64,000 bases of DNA from Caulobacter sp. RHG1 (GTDB taxonomy: Bacteria; Pseudomonadota; Alphaproteobacteria; Caulobacterales; Caulobacteraceae). Below are positions 19,617 through 28,016 of the stretch, piece by piece. The notes beneath the pieces are model-generated. The model saw nothing but the letters and a program-made list of their open reading frames with translations, was not told where the DNA came from and made no database searches. The stretch lies in the NCBI RefSeq assembly GCF_013181195.1, contig NZ_SMZP01000002.1, positions 372,001 through 436,000 of the forward strand, written 5' to 3'. How positions within the stretch are numbered: the first letter of the stretch is position 1; each line of letters begins with the position of its first letter. A program made the position numbers and the translations under genes.

Positions 19617-21310
19617 GCGCCCTCCCCTTCCATCTGACCCTCAAGCGGTCGCACGGTGACGACGTTGAACATACCCGCATGCATGTGAAGCAGCAGGTGG
19701 CAGTGGAACGCCCAGTCCCCCGGCTCGCTGGCGGTGAAGTCGAAGGCGACCTTGCCGCCCGGCGCGACATTGACCGTGTGCTTCAGCGGCTGGCGGTCCT
19801 TGCCGTTGACCAGCTCGAAGAAGTGGCCGTGTAGGTGGATCGGGTGGGCCATCATGGTGTCGTTGATCAGCACCACCCGCGCCCGCTCGCCGCGCCGGAA
19901 CGGGATGGGCTTCTTGACCGGCCCATAGGCCTCGCCATCGAACGCCCACATGAAGCGCTCCATGTTGCCGGTCAGGTGGATCTCGACCGTCCGCTCGGGC
20001 GGGCGCGGATCGTCGGGCGGGTTGAGATTGGCCAGTTCGGCATAGCGCAGCACCTTGTGCCCGACATCAGCCAGGCCCTGCGGCGGCTCGGCCATGCGGT
20101 CGGCCGGCATGGGCGAAATGGTCTGCACGCCGGGCGTCAGTGGCACGTTCGGCGCGTTGCTCTGGGCGCGCATCGACATGTCCATGCCGGGCATGTCCAT
20201 CCCATGGTGCATGTCGCCCATCCCCATGTCCTTCATCGTGGCCACAGGACGCTTGCGCAGCGGCGGGACGGCGGCGGACATGCCCGCGCGCGGGGCCAGG
20301 GTGGCGCGGGCCAGGCCCGAACGGTCCGAGGCCTCGGCCACCAGGGTGAAGGCGCGGTCCTCCGTGGGCCGCACGATGACGTCGAAGGTCTCGGCCGGCG
20401 CGATCTGGAACTCGTCGACGCTGACCGGCGACACCGGCTGGCCATCGGTCGCCACGACCTCCAGCGATAGACCCGGAATACGCACGTCGAAGATGGTCAT
20501 GCCGGCGGCGTTGATGAATCGCAGCCGCACCCGCTCGCCCGGCGAGAATAGGCCCGTCCAGTTGTCGCCCGGCCCGTGGCCATTGACGAGGTAGGTGTAG
20601 ACTGAGCCCGTGACGTCGGCGATGTCGGTCGGGTCCATGCGCATCTTGGCCCACGCGGCGCGGTCCTTCAGCGACTGATCCTGGCCCGCCAGCAGGCCGC
20701 CGACCGTCTGGCGCTGCATGTTGAAGTGGCCCGGATTGACCTTCAGCTTTCGGAAGAGGTCGTGCGGATGCAGGAAGCTCCAGTCCGACAGCACCACCAC
20801 GTGTTCGCGGTCATAGGCGATCGGGTCTTCGCCGGCCGGGTCGATGATCATCGGCGCATAGAGGCCGACCTGCTCCTGCAGGCCCGAATGGCTGTGCCAC
20901 CAGTAGGTCCCGGACTGCCGGACCGGGAAGTCGTAGATGAAGGTCTCGCCCGGCTTGATGCCCGGGAAGCTGACGCCCGGCACGCCGTCCATTTGGAACG
21001 GCACCAGCAGGCCGTGCCAATGAATGGAGGTGTCCTCGTCATGCAGCGCGTTGGTCACCGCGATGCGGGCGCGCTGGCCTTCCTTCAGCCGGATCAGTGG
21101 CCCCGGGACCGTGCCGTTGGCGGTCACCGCATGGCCGGACTTACCGTCGATCCGCGCCGCCGCGTGCCCGATCGTCAGCTTGATGTCCCCGCCCATCAGC
21201 GCTGCGGGCGACCGTCCCGGATCGGCCGCCCGCGCCCAGGCCGGCAGAAGCCCGGCAGCGCCTAATCCCAGGGCGCCGCGCAGCAGGGTCCGTCGATCGA
21301 AAGCCGTCAT
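19613..21310 (-). CDS. copA: Multicopper oxidase CopA
   Basis: A 565-residue periplasmic multicopper oxidase of the CopA/PcoA type, probably oxidising Cu(I). The N-terminus has a twin-arginine signal (DRRTLLRGALGLGAAG). Copper-site motifs are complete: IHWHGLLVP, YWWHSHSG, HPIHLHGHFFEL and HCHLLLHMHAGMF. A Met/His-rich segment near residue 370 (MKDMGMGDMHHGMDMPGMDM) likely binds extra Cu(I). ATG 21310 is preferred over the GTG one codon earlier. It is coupled to copB by a 4-base overlap. It lies 14 bases below the DUF418 gene and so may be read as part of the long minus-strand run that starts at the TonB receptor. Confidence 0.93.
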   Translation of the reverse strand: MTAFDRRTLLRGALGLGAAGLLPAWARAADPGRSPAALMGGDIKLTIGHAAARIDGKSGHAVTANGTVPGPLIRLKEGQRARIAVTNALHDEDTSIHWHGLLVPFQMDGVPGVSFPGIKPGETFIYDFPVRQSGTYWWHSHSGLQEQVGLYAPMIIDPAGEDPIAYDREHVVVLSDWSFLHPHDLFRKLKVNPGHFNMQRQTVGGLLAGQDQSLKDRAAWAKMRMDPTDIADVTGSVYTYLVNGHGPGDNWTGLFSPGERVRLRFINAAGMTIFDVRIPGLSLEVVATDGQPVSPVSVDEFQIAPAETFDVIVRPTEDRAFTLVAEASDRSGLARATLAPRAGMSAAVPPLRKRPVATMKDMGMGDMHHGMDMPGMDMSMRAQSNAPNVPLTPGVQTISPMPADRMAEPPQGLADVGHKVLRYAELANLNPPDDPRPPERTVEIHLTGNMERFMWAFDGEAYGPVKKPIPFRRGERARVVLINDTMMAHPIHLHGHFFELVNGKDRQPLKHTVNVAPGGKVAFDFTASEPGDWAFHCHLLLHMHAGMFNVVTVRPLEGQMEGEGA

Positions 21311-21323
21311 CACTGATCCGTAT

Positions 21324-22592
21324 TCATGGCTTCAAGGTCCGAACCTGGGCGCATCGCGGCCCGTAGGCCCAGCGGCGCAAGATCCATTCGAGCGGCCCGG
21401 TCTCGAAGACCCTGAGCCACAGAACACTGGCGAGGCCCTGCCCCAGCCAAATAACGCCCGCCAAGGCCGCCAGCTCAGCGAAACCAAGGCGGTCGAATAG
21501 GCCAAGACCCATGAACACAAGCAGCGCAATGGCCGACTGGGCCATGTAGTTGGTCAAGGCCAGACGCCCGACCGCCCCCAGGGTCACGCCCAGCACCCGT
21601 GGCAAGCCGAGCTTGAAGGCCAGGAGCACCAAGCCTGTCAAACCCAGCGTAATCGACAGCCGCGCCCCTTCCGAGACGAACCCCTGCCATGCGGCGGAGG
21701 TCGGGTCTGGTACGAAGCCGTGATGCCAGCCGATCCCCGCCAAGGCGCCCCGCGCCGTAGCCCCCAGAGCGTAACCGCCAGCGGCCAAGCCAGCATAGAA
21801 CCGAAGGGATCGCTCGGCCGTCAGCACGCCGTTCGCCAGGAGCGCCATGCCGATCAGCATGAAGGCCAGCGACCTCAATTTGTGCAGCACGCCCTGCCAG
21901 GAGATGTTGGACGCGATCCAGCGCTGCAAGCTCCAAGTCACGGCCTGCGGGAAATGGGTTCGCGCCTGGCGCTCGGCCTGCCGCTCCGGGGCGGTCACGA
22001 TCTGGTTGGAAACGATGTCTTCGCGCGCGAAAATCGCCGCAGCCTGGTCCAGAGTCACGGGCCGCCCTTGGGTCTGGATGGCCAGCGCAGTCTCGCCAGC
22101 ACGCAGCGCGCCGGCCCGCGTCAGGCCTGGCGCCCCCTCTATCAAGCTAACCACCAACAGGATCACCAGAGCCGCCGACCCGAGAAGGCGTGGGTTGGCG
22201 GCGCGGAACAGCAGCAACACCAGGCCGCAGACGCCGTAGTCGAACAGGATCTCGCCGGGCCAGAGCAACACCGCGAAACTGGCGACACCCAACGCCATCA
22301 AGGCGAAGGCTCGGGTGGCGAAGGCCTGGACCCGTTCGCCCCGCCCAGCCTTATCCGCGTCCTGGAGCATCAGGGCCATGCCCGCGCCGAAGAGCAGCGT
22401 GAAGAGACCCCGCATGGCCCCCGAGAGCAGGACGTCCTGGACCATGAACACGATCCAGTCGGCGTTCAGCGCGACGGGCGGATCGGGGCGTCCAAGGAAA
22501 TACGGACGTCCCATCTGCTGGATATTCATCAGCAGGATGCCCAGCACCGCGACGCCGCGCAGCACATCGAGCGCCTCGATCCGTGATCGCAT
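21324..22592 (-). CDS. DUF418 (YeiB-like) membrane protein
   Basis: A 422-residue multi-pass inner-membrane protein. The start MRSRIEALDVLRGVAVLGILLMNIQ is the classic N-terminus of the DUF418/YeiB family. Further matches are a FTLLFGAGMALML segment and, in the C-terminal half, LALTNYMAQSAIALLVFMGLGLFDRLG followed by WLRVFETGPLEWILRR. About ten hydrophobic segments are visible. Relatives are thought to be transporters or envelope factors of unknown substrate. The start at ATG 22592 fits the family. Confidence 0.85.
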   Translation of the reverse strand: MRSRIEALDVLRGVAVLGILLMNIQQMGRPYFLGRPDPPVALNADWIVFMVQDVLLSGAMRGLFTLLFGAGMALMLQDADKAGRGERVQAFATRAFALMALGVASFAVLLWPGEILFDYGVCGLVLLLFRAANPRLLGSAALVILLVVSLIEGAPGLTRAGALRAGETALAIQTQGRPVTLDQAAAIFAREDIVSNQIVTAPERQAERQARTHFPQAVTWSLQRWIASNISWQGVLHKLRSLAFMLIGMALLANGVLTAERSLRFYAGLAAGGYALGATARGALAGIGWHHGFVPDPTSAAWQGFVSEGARLSITLGLTGLVLLAFKLGLPRVLGVTLGAVGRLALTNYMAQSAIALLVFMGLGLFDRLGFAELAALAGVIWLGQGLASVLWLRVFETGPLEWILRRWAYGPRCAQVRTLKP

Positions 22593-22675
22593 CGCGATCG
22601 GCCCTGGGGCCTGCCCAGTCAGGCCGTCCCGTCCTGGACTGTCGAGAACGACCGATCCCACCACGGGTGATCCGG

Positions 22676-23512
22676 TCAGCGGATTTCGAAGGTCAAGGTC
22701 GACCAGTTGGACTCGTAGGTCGCCTCGCCGCTGGCCTTTTGCATGTTGATCAAGGTGATGAACCAGCGACCTGGCCGGGTGACCTTGAAAGCAGCCCTGC
22801 CGTCGGTGTCGGTGCGCAGGCGAACGGCCCTGCCCGCGCCGCCACCGGCGATCTCACCCTCGAAGCCCTCGTAGCTGGCGTAGACCAGCTGGTCCGCCAT
22901 CGGCGCGCCTTTCAGCAGGGCTTGAAACGCGAGCGTGTCGCCGGCCTTCACTGTCGCGGGATTGGCCGCCAGCAGGATCTCGGCGGGAAGCCCCAGCGGC
23001 CGGGCATAGTCGTCGGTCTGGGCGTCACCGACCTGCAGGATCGTCTTGACGTGCTTGGAATAGCGCTCGCGAACGGCGGTGCGCGGCGTATGTTCGGCGA
23101 CGCGGGCTTTCAGCGTGTCCTCAATGCCGTCGTGGCGCAGGTATTCCTCGAAATTGTCGGCCGACAGTTCAATGATCCTGGCCTTGGTCGAGACACCGAC
23201 GATGTAGGTCCCCGGCCCGGCGACCGGCAGGTCGAGATAGGACGTGACCTTGTCGTCACGCCATTGGCCCGCGTCGGGTGTGGTGGTCGTGGCGTTGGCC
23301 ATCACCAGGACGCGGTTCATCCGGTCGCGGGTGATCGGGTTCTCGCTCTTGTCGATGGTCCCGTTGAAAAGCGCGATCACGGCGGTAGACCCAGGGACAG
23401 GATCAAAGCGCGTGGGTTTGAGGAACATCTCGTGCGCCCCGGCCGGAGCCGAGAGCATCGCAAGCGCCGCGCCCAGGCAAAGCACAAGGCGATTTGCGGT
23501 CTTTCGCGTCAT
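22676..23512 (-). CDS. DUF4198 periplasmic protein (first of three)
   Basis: A 278-residue secreted protein with a signal peptide ending near SAPAGAHE. The mature N-terminus HEMFLKPTRFDPVPGS is typical of DUF4198 proteins, which are often encoded next to nickel/cobalt or TonB genes. The fold is beta-rich and ends with a GRAAFKVTRPGRWFITLINM module resembling a carbohydrate-binding or Ig-like domain. It starts at ATG 23512. It lies downstream of the HupE/UreJ and anchor genes and likely shares their transcript. A role in delivering metal or a metal complex is an inference from context. Confidence 0.8.
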   Translation of the reverse strand: MTRKTANRLVLCLGAALAMLSAPAGAHEMFLKPTRFDPVPGSTAVIALFNGTIDKSENPITRDRMNRVLVMANATTTTPDAGQWRDDKVTSYLDLPVAGPGTYIVGVSTKARIIELSADNFEEYLRHDGIEDTLKARVAEHTPRTAVRERYSKHVKTILQVGDAQTDDYARPLGLPAEILLAANPATVKAGDTLAFQALLKGAPMADQLVYASYEGFEGEIAGGGAGRAVRLRTDTDGRAAFKVTRPGRWFITLINMQKASGEATYESNWSTLTFEIR

Positions 23513-23552
23513 GTCCGTTGTCCTTGCATTGACCACCGTGATCGTCAGTCGG

Positions 23553-24224
23553 CTAGCGCCCCGACGCGGCCGGCGCCGCGTCGGGCTGGATCCCCGCCAA
23601 GTTGCCTTCCTGGCCGCCGGGGATGAGCGTGTAGAAGCCCGAGAGCTTCAGGCGGATCTTGATCGGCTTGGCGGCCCGGTTGCGGAAATACCAGCCGTGA
23701 ATGCCGTCGACCGCCGCGACCAGAGCGCCGTTGGCCCCCGCGCCGCTGCCGCGCTCGTAGTTGGCCACGCTGACCGGCCCCTTGGTCTCGGCCGCCACGC
23801 TGTGTCCGTGGAAGTCGAACATCAGGTCCTCGGGCGTATCGAGCCCTTCAGCCTGCCAGCTGTAGAGGACGCTGGCGCCCTTCGGCAGGCGCACCTTGAA
23901 CTCCAGCGCATTGCGGCGAGCTTCGTCTCCACTGGCGGCGAGCGGGATTTCGAAGGTGTCCGTGCGGAACGCCACCGACTCTCGTCTGGCCGACGGCCCG
24001 GAGGCGGCGTTGGCGTCGACGGTGATTTCCTCGGGCGCCCAGAGGCGCGAAAGCCCCGTGGCGCGGCCAAGGCCGAGCGGATCCTTGTTGTATTCGGCGG
24101 GCAGCACCGCGGCGAAGGTGATCACCACCGCGGTGATCGCAGCCCCGCCGATCGAATACAGCAGGGTTCGCTTGGAAGGGGACGCAGCGTCGATCGCGTC
24201 CGCCGGGATCTTGGGGTCCGACAT
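23553..24224 (-). CDS. Single-pass membrane-anchor protein (HupE partner, copy 1)
   Basis: A 223-residue protein with a cytoplasmic N-terminus, one transmembrane helix (about residues 20-43, LLYSIGGAAITAVVITFAAVLPAEYNKDP) and a periplasmic beta-rich domain. It is a paralogue of the protein at 45818-46423: both share VLPAEY after the helix, a VRLPKGASV or MPAGASVRYSW strand, a FDFHGH or FDMHGD motif, and HGWYFRNR or HGWFWRNR near the C-terminus. Both directly follow a HupE/UreJ gene. Here the start overlaps the HupE stop by one base. The function is unknown; a dedicated partner of the permease is likely. Confidence 0.75.
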   Translation of the reverse strand: MSDPKIPADAIDAASPSKRTLLYSIGGAAITAVVITFAAVLPAEYNKDPLGLGRATGLSRLWAPEEITVDANAASGPSARRESVAFRTDTFEIPLAASGDEARRNALEFKVRLPKGASVLYSWQAEGLDTPEDLMFDFHGHSVAAETKGPVSVANYERGSGAGANGALVAAVDGIHGWYFRNRAAKPIKIRLKLSGFYTLIPGGQEGNLAGIQPDAAPAASGR

Positions 24225-24946
24225 CAGGCCGGTGCTCCGTAGGCGAGGCCCCCGAGTTGGAGGCCGATGAGAATAAAGCCGAGCGTCATCAGGACGACGT
24301 TGGCGGCGGTGGACATGCGCCGGTAGCCTGGCAGGGTGCGCCAGATCATGATGAAGGCCAGCATGAAGGTGAGCGCGATCAGCTGACCGATTTCGACGCC
24401 GACATTGAACGCCAGCATGTTGGTCAGCAGGCCGTTCTGCGGCAGCTCGAGGGCTTGCAGCTTGGTCGCCAGGCCAAAGCCATGGATCAGGCCAAAGCCA
24501 AAAACGGCCGTCTTCGGATTGGGCTGAACGCCGAACAGGGTTCGAAAGCCGCCCAGGTTGTCGAAGGCCTTGTAGGCGACCGATAGGCCGATGACCGCGT
24601 CGACGAGGTAGGAATTGACCTCGATCCGGCCCAGCACCCCGGCCAGCAGGGTGAGCGAGTGACCCAGCGAAAACAGGGTCACATAGAGGCCGACGTCCTT
24701 CATCTTATAGAGGAAGAAGATGACGCCCAGGATGAACAGCAGATGGTCGTAACCGGTGACCATGTGCTTGGCCCCCAGGTACAGGAACGGGATAATGTCG
24801 GGCCCGGTGGTGCCCGCGACGAAGGCGGCGTCCTTGCCGCCTAAGCCGTGAGCCATGGCCGGACCGGCGGCCGCGAGGATCAGGAGGACGACGACGCCCA
24901 GCGTCGCGCGCCCCATGCCCCGCGGTGTGAGAGAAAGGTCTTTCAC
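24224..24946 (-). CDS. HupE/UreJ family metal permease (copy 1)
   Basis: A 240-residue inner-membrane protein with a cleavable-looking N-terminal segment and about six further helices. It has the HupE nickel-permease motif HX5DH (HMVTGYDH within GAKHMVTGYDHLLF) and a second HGFGLATKL motif corresponding to the FHG motif. HupE/UreJ proteins import nickel or cobalt by a secondary mechanism. The second copy at 45070-45804 shares long identical stretches, including LGAKHMVTGYDHLLF. No hydrogenase or urease genes are nearby, so a Ni enzyme partner is not apparent. The neighbours suggest a role in metal acquisition. Confidence 0.88.
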   Translation of the reverse strand: MKDLSLTPRGMGRATLGVVVLLILAAAGPAMAHGLGGKDAAFVAGTTGPDIIPFLYLGAKHMVTGYDHLLFILGVIFFLYKMKDVGLYVTLFSLGHSLTLLAGVLGRIEVNSYLVDAVIGLSVAYKAFDNLGGFRTLFGVQPNPKTAVFGFGLIHGFGLATKLQALELPQNGLLTNMLAFNVGVEIGQLIALTFMLAFIMIWRTLPGYRRMSTAANVVLMTLGFILIGLQLGGLAYGAPA

Positions 24947-24980
24947 GGGATCATCGAGATTGGCGTTTGCGGATCGGGGC

Positions 24981-25295
24981 TCAGCGACCCTTGGCGGGGG
25001 CCAGGATCGTCACGTCGATCGCGACCAGGTCGGTCATGCTGTCGCCGTAGCCCAGAGCCTTGACCGTTTGGCCGACCTTCAGGTCCTTCAGACCGACGCG
25101 TTTGCCGCCCTGCTCCACCCGCGTGTTGTTGTCGACGTCGAGCGTGGCGACTTGGCCGTCCTTGGTCTTGACCTTGATGGCCGTGGCGGTCACGGCCGTG
25201 ACTTGGCCGTCGATCGGCAGCTCGTCGTGGGCGGCGGCCGGCAGGGCCGACAGCAGGGTCGTGGCCAGGACGAGCGGAGCGAGGAACTTGCGCAT
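24981..25295 (-). CDS. Small periplasmic DUF5666-like protein
   Basis: A 104-residue secreted protein. The signal peptide MRKFLAPLVLATTLLSALPAAAHDE is followed by a small beta domain: DGQVTAVTATAIKVKTKDGQ, NTRVEQGGKRVGLKDLKVGQTVKALGYG. This pattern (a 'dl kvGq tV' turn) is typical of DUF5666 and related OB-like periplasmic proteins. It sits 34 bases upstream of the HupE gene in the same direction. It might buffer metal or redox state, but nothing in the sequence shows that. Confidence 0.65.
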   Translation of the reverse strand: MRKFLAPLVLATTLLSALPAAAHDELPIDGQVTAVTATAIKVKTKDGQVATLDVDNNTRVEQGGKRVGLKDLKVGQTVKALGYGDSMTDLVAIDVTILAPAKGR

Positions 25296-25351
25296 TGGGA
25301 ACTCCAGTTGGGGTTAGTCAGAGAGAAGGAAAGAAGAGAGCCCCGACCGTG

Positions 25352-26089
25352 TCAGGCCGTCGGCGGGTTGGGTCGCGGCGAGAAGCGCGCGACCAAGTCG
25401 TAGGCGTCGCCCGGATAGGTCAGCCGAACGTGCGTGATCTTGTCGGAGCCGCGCCAGGTGCGCCGTTCGACGACGAGGCAGGCGGTGTCGATGGCGATGG
25501 CCAGGATCGCGGCGCTGGCGCGTGCGGCGTTTACCGCGCTGATGCGGTGTTCGGCCTGGGTCCAAGGCACGTGCGCCAGAAGCCAGCTGTTGGGAGGCTC
25601 GGCGCTGAAGTCCGCCCGTTCGGCTTCGGGCGCCGCCTCCAGATTGATCACGCGTTCCTCGAAGCCGTAGGGCCTACCGCCGGCGCGATGCAGGCATCGC
25701 ATGACCAGCACCCGAACCGGGCGATCCAGATCCAGGTGTTCCAGGTCGGCCTGGGTGGCGGTGCGGATCGTGTGGGACAGAAGTTCGTAGGCGTAGGTCT
25801 CGCCGCGGGCGATCACTTCGGCGGCTATGTCGGGCACGTCCAGCACCAGCGAATGGGTTCTCGGGCGGGCCACGAAGGTGCCGAGTTTACGACGGCGCTC
25901 GATCAATCCCGTTTCCGCCAGCGCGCCGAGGGCGCGGCTCACGGTCATGCGCGAGCAGCCATACTGAGCTGTCAGCTCGTGCTCGAAGGGGATGCGGTAG
26001 CCCGGCGGCCAGTCTCCCGACAGGATGTGATCGGAAATCTCCGACCGGATGCGCCGGATCAAGGACTTCTCGGGCTGATCGATGGTCAC
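25352..26089 (-). CDS. Second HutC-like GntR regulator
   Basis: A 245-residue paralogue of HutC at 10689-11396, with near-identical segments such as YGCSRMTVSRALGALAETGLIERRRK (helix-turn-helix) and CLVVERRTWRGSDKITHVR in the UTRA effector domain. The start is set at GTG 26089, where the winged-helix domain begins; an open frame to 26326 lies over the metalloprotease gene. It sits within the minus-strand run from the TonB receptor to copB. Its likely operator is the HutC-type core 30779-30790 in front of the TonB receptor. Ligand unknown; urocanate or a histidine-related compound is a reasonable guess because the UTRA domains resemble each other. Confidence 0.85.
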   Translation of the reverse strand: MTIDQPEKSLIRRIRSEISDHILSGDWPPGYRIPFEHELTAQYGCSRMTVSRALGALAETGLIERRRKLGTFVARPRTHSLVLDVPDIAAEVIARGETYAYELLSHTIRTATQADLEHLDLDRPVRVLVMRCLHRAGGRPYGFEERVINLEAAPEAERADFSAEPPNSWLLAHVPWTQAEHRISAVNAARASAAILAIAIDTACLVVERRTWRGSDKITHVRLTYPGDAYDLVARFSPRPNPPTA

Positions 26090-26223
26090 GCGCGGTGGGC
26101 TCCTGGTCCCGAATCTTCCGTGCTCCCGGCGCTCTAGGTCGCGCGGGATCAAGACGCGATGGGCCGGTCGCGCCGCCAAGGCGGCCGCACAAGGGCGAAC
26201 CGAGGGGCGCGACCGGCCGCAGA

Positions 26224-27237
26224 TCACCAGTTGGGATCCATCTTCGACTGGCCCGGGAATTGGACGGCCTTCTGGCCGTACAGCGGGTCGTAGTAGTGGC
26301 CGCCCTCCTTGTAGTCGGGGTTCCACTGCTTGGTCCCGTCACTGCGCAGCCGGTAGAGGTAAGGCGACGCCAAGAGGCGCTCCAGATGCCAGCGACCAGC
26401 CTCGCCCGCTGGCACATCCACGCCTGTGCCGTACAGCATCAGCCCGCCGTCGGCGTACACCTCATGGGCCGGCGAGGTCGTCTTGTACTCATGGCTGACG
26501 TTCATCACCTTGTGGCCGATCTCATGGGCGATCGTCCGGCGCGCCCGTCCGGGCGTGGACAGGTTGGTGATGGTGATGGCTCCGCGATAGGCCTCTGGGA
26601 TGGTGTTGTAGTAAGAGTAGGACGGGAACGAGAGCCCCCCGGTCCGCACCATCTTCACCGTCCAGTTGCGGCCTTCGGCCAGTTCCAGGAACGGCATGAT
26701 CACGTCCTGCAGGCCGATCAAATAGAGCGTCCGTGTGTTGTCCTTGTCAGGCTCGATCACGCTTTCGAACGCCTCGCGCGCCATCTGCGTCAGCTCTGTG
26801 GGATGGCGTTTGCTGGCCTCGTAGGAGTTGAGATACTCGGTGTCGGGCACCCGCGGGATTTCGTTGGCCTGGATCGACAGAAACCGAGGATCAATGACCC
26901 CCGTCTTGACCGACACCAGCTTGATCTGGACGCCGGTGGGCGCATAGATCTCCTTGGCCGCGCGGATGCCGTCGATCATCTGCTCGACGGAAATCTTTTT
27001 GAACGCCGGGTCGAAGTTGGACGGCACATAGACCGCCACGTCCATCGTCGGTTTGCCGGCGACCAGGTCCTTGTTGAACGCGGCCAGATCCACCGATGCG
27101 ACCGTCTTCCAGGCGACCGGCGTGACCTTGGCGTGCCCGGGGTGCGCCTGAGCGGAAGCGGCGCAAGCCGCTCCCACCACCAGCGCCGCCACCGCGGCCG
27201 ACAGGGCCCGCGAACCTTGCTTGGGCGAGCTGCGCAT
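26224..27237 (-). CDS. Secreted zincin-type metalloprotease
   Basis: A 337-residue exported protein. The signal peptide runs to about residue 31 (AASAQAHPGHAKV). The zinc motif HEIGH lies at residues 238-242 in TIAHEIGHKVMNVSHEY. The domain before it contains DPRFLSIQANEIPRVPD and LYLIGLQDVIMPFLEL. It does not match the metzincin spacing (HExxHxxGxxH), so the clan is uncertain. Translation is coupled to the upstream cupin gene by TGATG (shared A). A secreted protease beside a TonB receptor could free or process a metal-binding peptide, but this is inference. Confidence 0.75.
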   Translation of the reverse strand: MRSSPKQGSRALSAAVAALVVGAACAASAQAHPGHAKVTPVAWKTVASVDLAAFNKDLVAGKPTMDVAVYVPSNFDPAFKKISVEQMIDGIRAAKEIYAPTGVQIKLVSVKTGVIDPRFLSIQANEIPRVPDTEYLNSYEASKRHPTELTQMAREAFESVIEPDKDNTRTLYLIGLQDVIMPFLELAEGRNWTVKMVRTGGLSFPSYSYYNTIPEAYRGAITITNLSTPGRARRTIAHEIGHKVMNVSHEYKTTSPAHEVYADGGLMLYGTGVDVPAGEAGRWHLERLLASPYLYRLRSDGTKQWNPDYKEGGHYYDPLYGQKAVQFPGQSKMDPNW

Positions 27238-27908
27238 CAGGGCTTGATCTTCAGGACGGCGTCGAAGTCGGGGTTGACGCTGCGGGCGAAGGCCAGGGCC
27301 GGATCGTCAGGCTTCAGCTCGCTGTAGTAGAAGGCCATGCCCTTGGCGCGATCCTTCTCGGTCGAGGTCTTCATCGCCTTGATGCTGCGGTTGAAGAGAT
27401 CGAAGCTAGTGCTCTCGCCCTTGGGCTTGACGACCAGCAGCAGGGCCGGTTCGCCGAACGGGTCTTCCCAGCCGGTCGGCATCTTGTCGCCGAAGCGGAA
27501 CAGCGAGCCGGCTTCCATGACCTGGCGCTTGCCTTCGCTGGCCAGCACCCACTTACCGCGCACGGTGTAGATGATGCTGCCGATGTCATGCGGGTGCTCG
27601 GCCAGGAACATGCCCGGCTGCAGCTCGATGAAGAAGGCGCGCGTCTGCTCGGCGAACAGCAGCGGTCCAAACAGACCCTCGTGGGTCATGGTCGCGGCCT
27701 GGGATTTGACCGCGGCCTCCAGGTTGGGGATCACCTCGACATTGGTGGCCAGCTGGACGAAGGACGGGGCCACGGCCGTGGCCGGCACAGTGGTTTTGGG
27801 CGCAACGGCTGCATGCGGGTGCGCATGGCCTTGGTGAGCGTCGCTCGTTTGGGCGAGTGCGGCGGCCGGCAGGGCCAGCGAGATCAGGAGAGCAGCGGCT
27901 AGTCTCAC
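27237..27908 (-). CDS. Secreted cupin-domain protein
   Basis: A 223-residue periplasmic protein with a signal peptide (MRLAAALLISLALPAAALAQ) and a short His-rich mature start (HQGHAHPHAAVAP). The core shows a single cupin: GMFLAEHPHDIGSIIYTVRGKW (two histidines as likely metal ligands) and ASEGKRQVMEAGSLFRFGDKMPTGW. It ends in an FDAVLKIKP tail. It is coupled by TGATG to the metalloprotease. No catalytic activity can be assigned; cupins next to metal genes often sense or bind metal or small acids. Confidence 0.75.
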   Translation of the reverse strand: MRLAAALLISLALPAAALAQTSDAHQGHAHPHAAVAPKTTVPATAVAPSFVQLATNVEVIPNLEAAVKSQAATMTHEGLFGPLLFAEQTRAFFIELQPGMFLAEHPHDIGSIIYTVRGKWVLASEGKRQVMEAGSLFRFGDKMPTGWEDPFGEPALLLVVKPKGESTSFDLFNRSIKAMKTSTEKDRAKGMAFYYSELKPDDPALAFARSVNPDFDAVLKIKP

Positions 27909-27977
27909 GGGGGTACCCTTTCGTGTGGGTCCGCGCTTTTGGCGCGCGGGCTGGGATGGTCTCGAAGATTGAGGATC

Positions 27978-28004
27978 GCGCCGCCGCCCATGCGGCGACG
28001 GCGC
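27978..28004. terminator. GC-rich hairpin after TonB receptor gene
   Basis: GCGCCGCCGC (27978-27987) can pair with GCGGCGACGGCGC (27992-28004), with a small bulge and a CCAT loop, between the TonB receptor stop (28017) and the cupin start (27908). No T-tract follows. It could reduce read-through so that the receptor is expressed more than the downstream genes. Confidence 0.35.
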
Positions 28005-28016
28005 GCGCCAAGGGGG

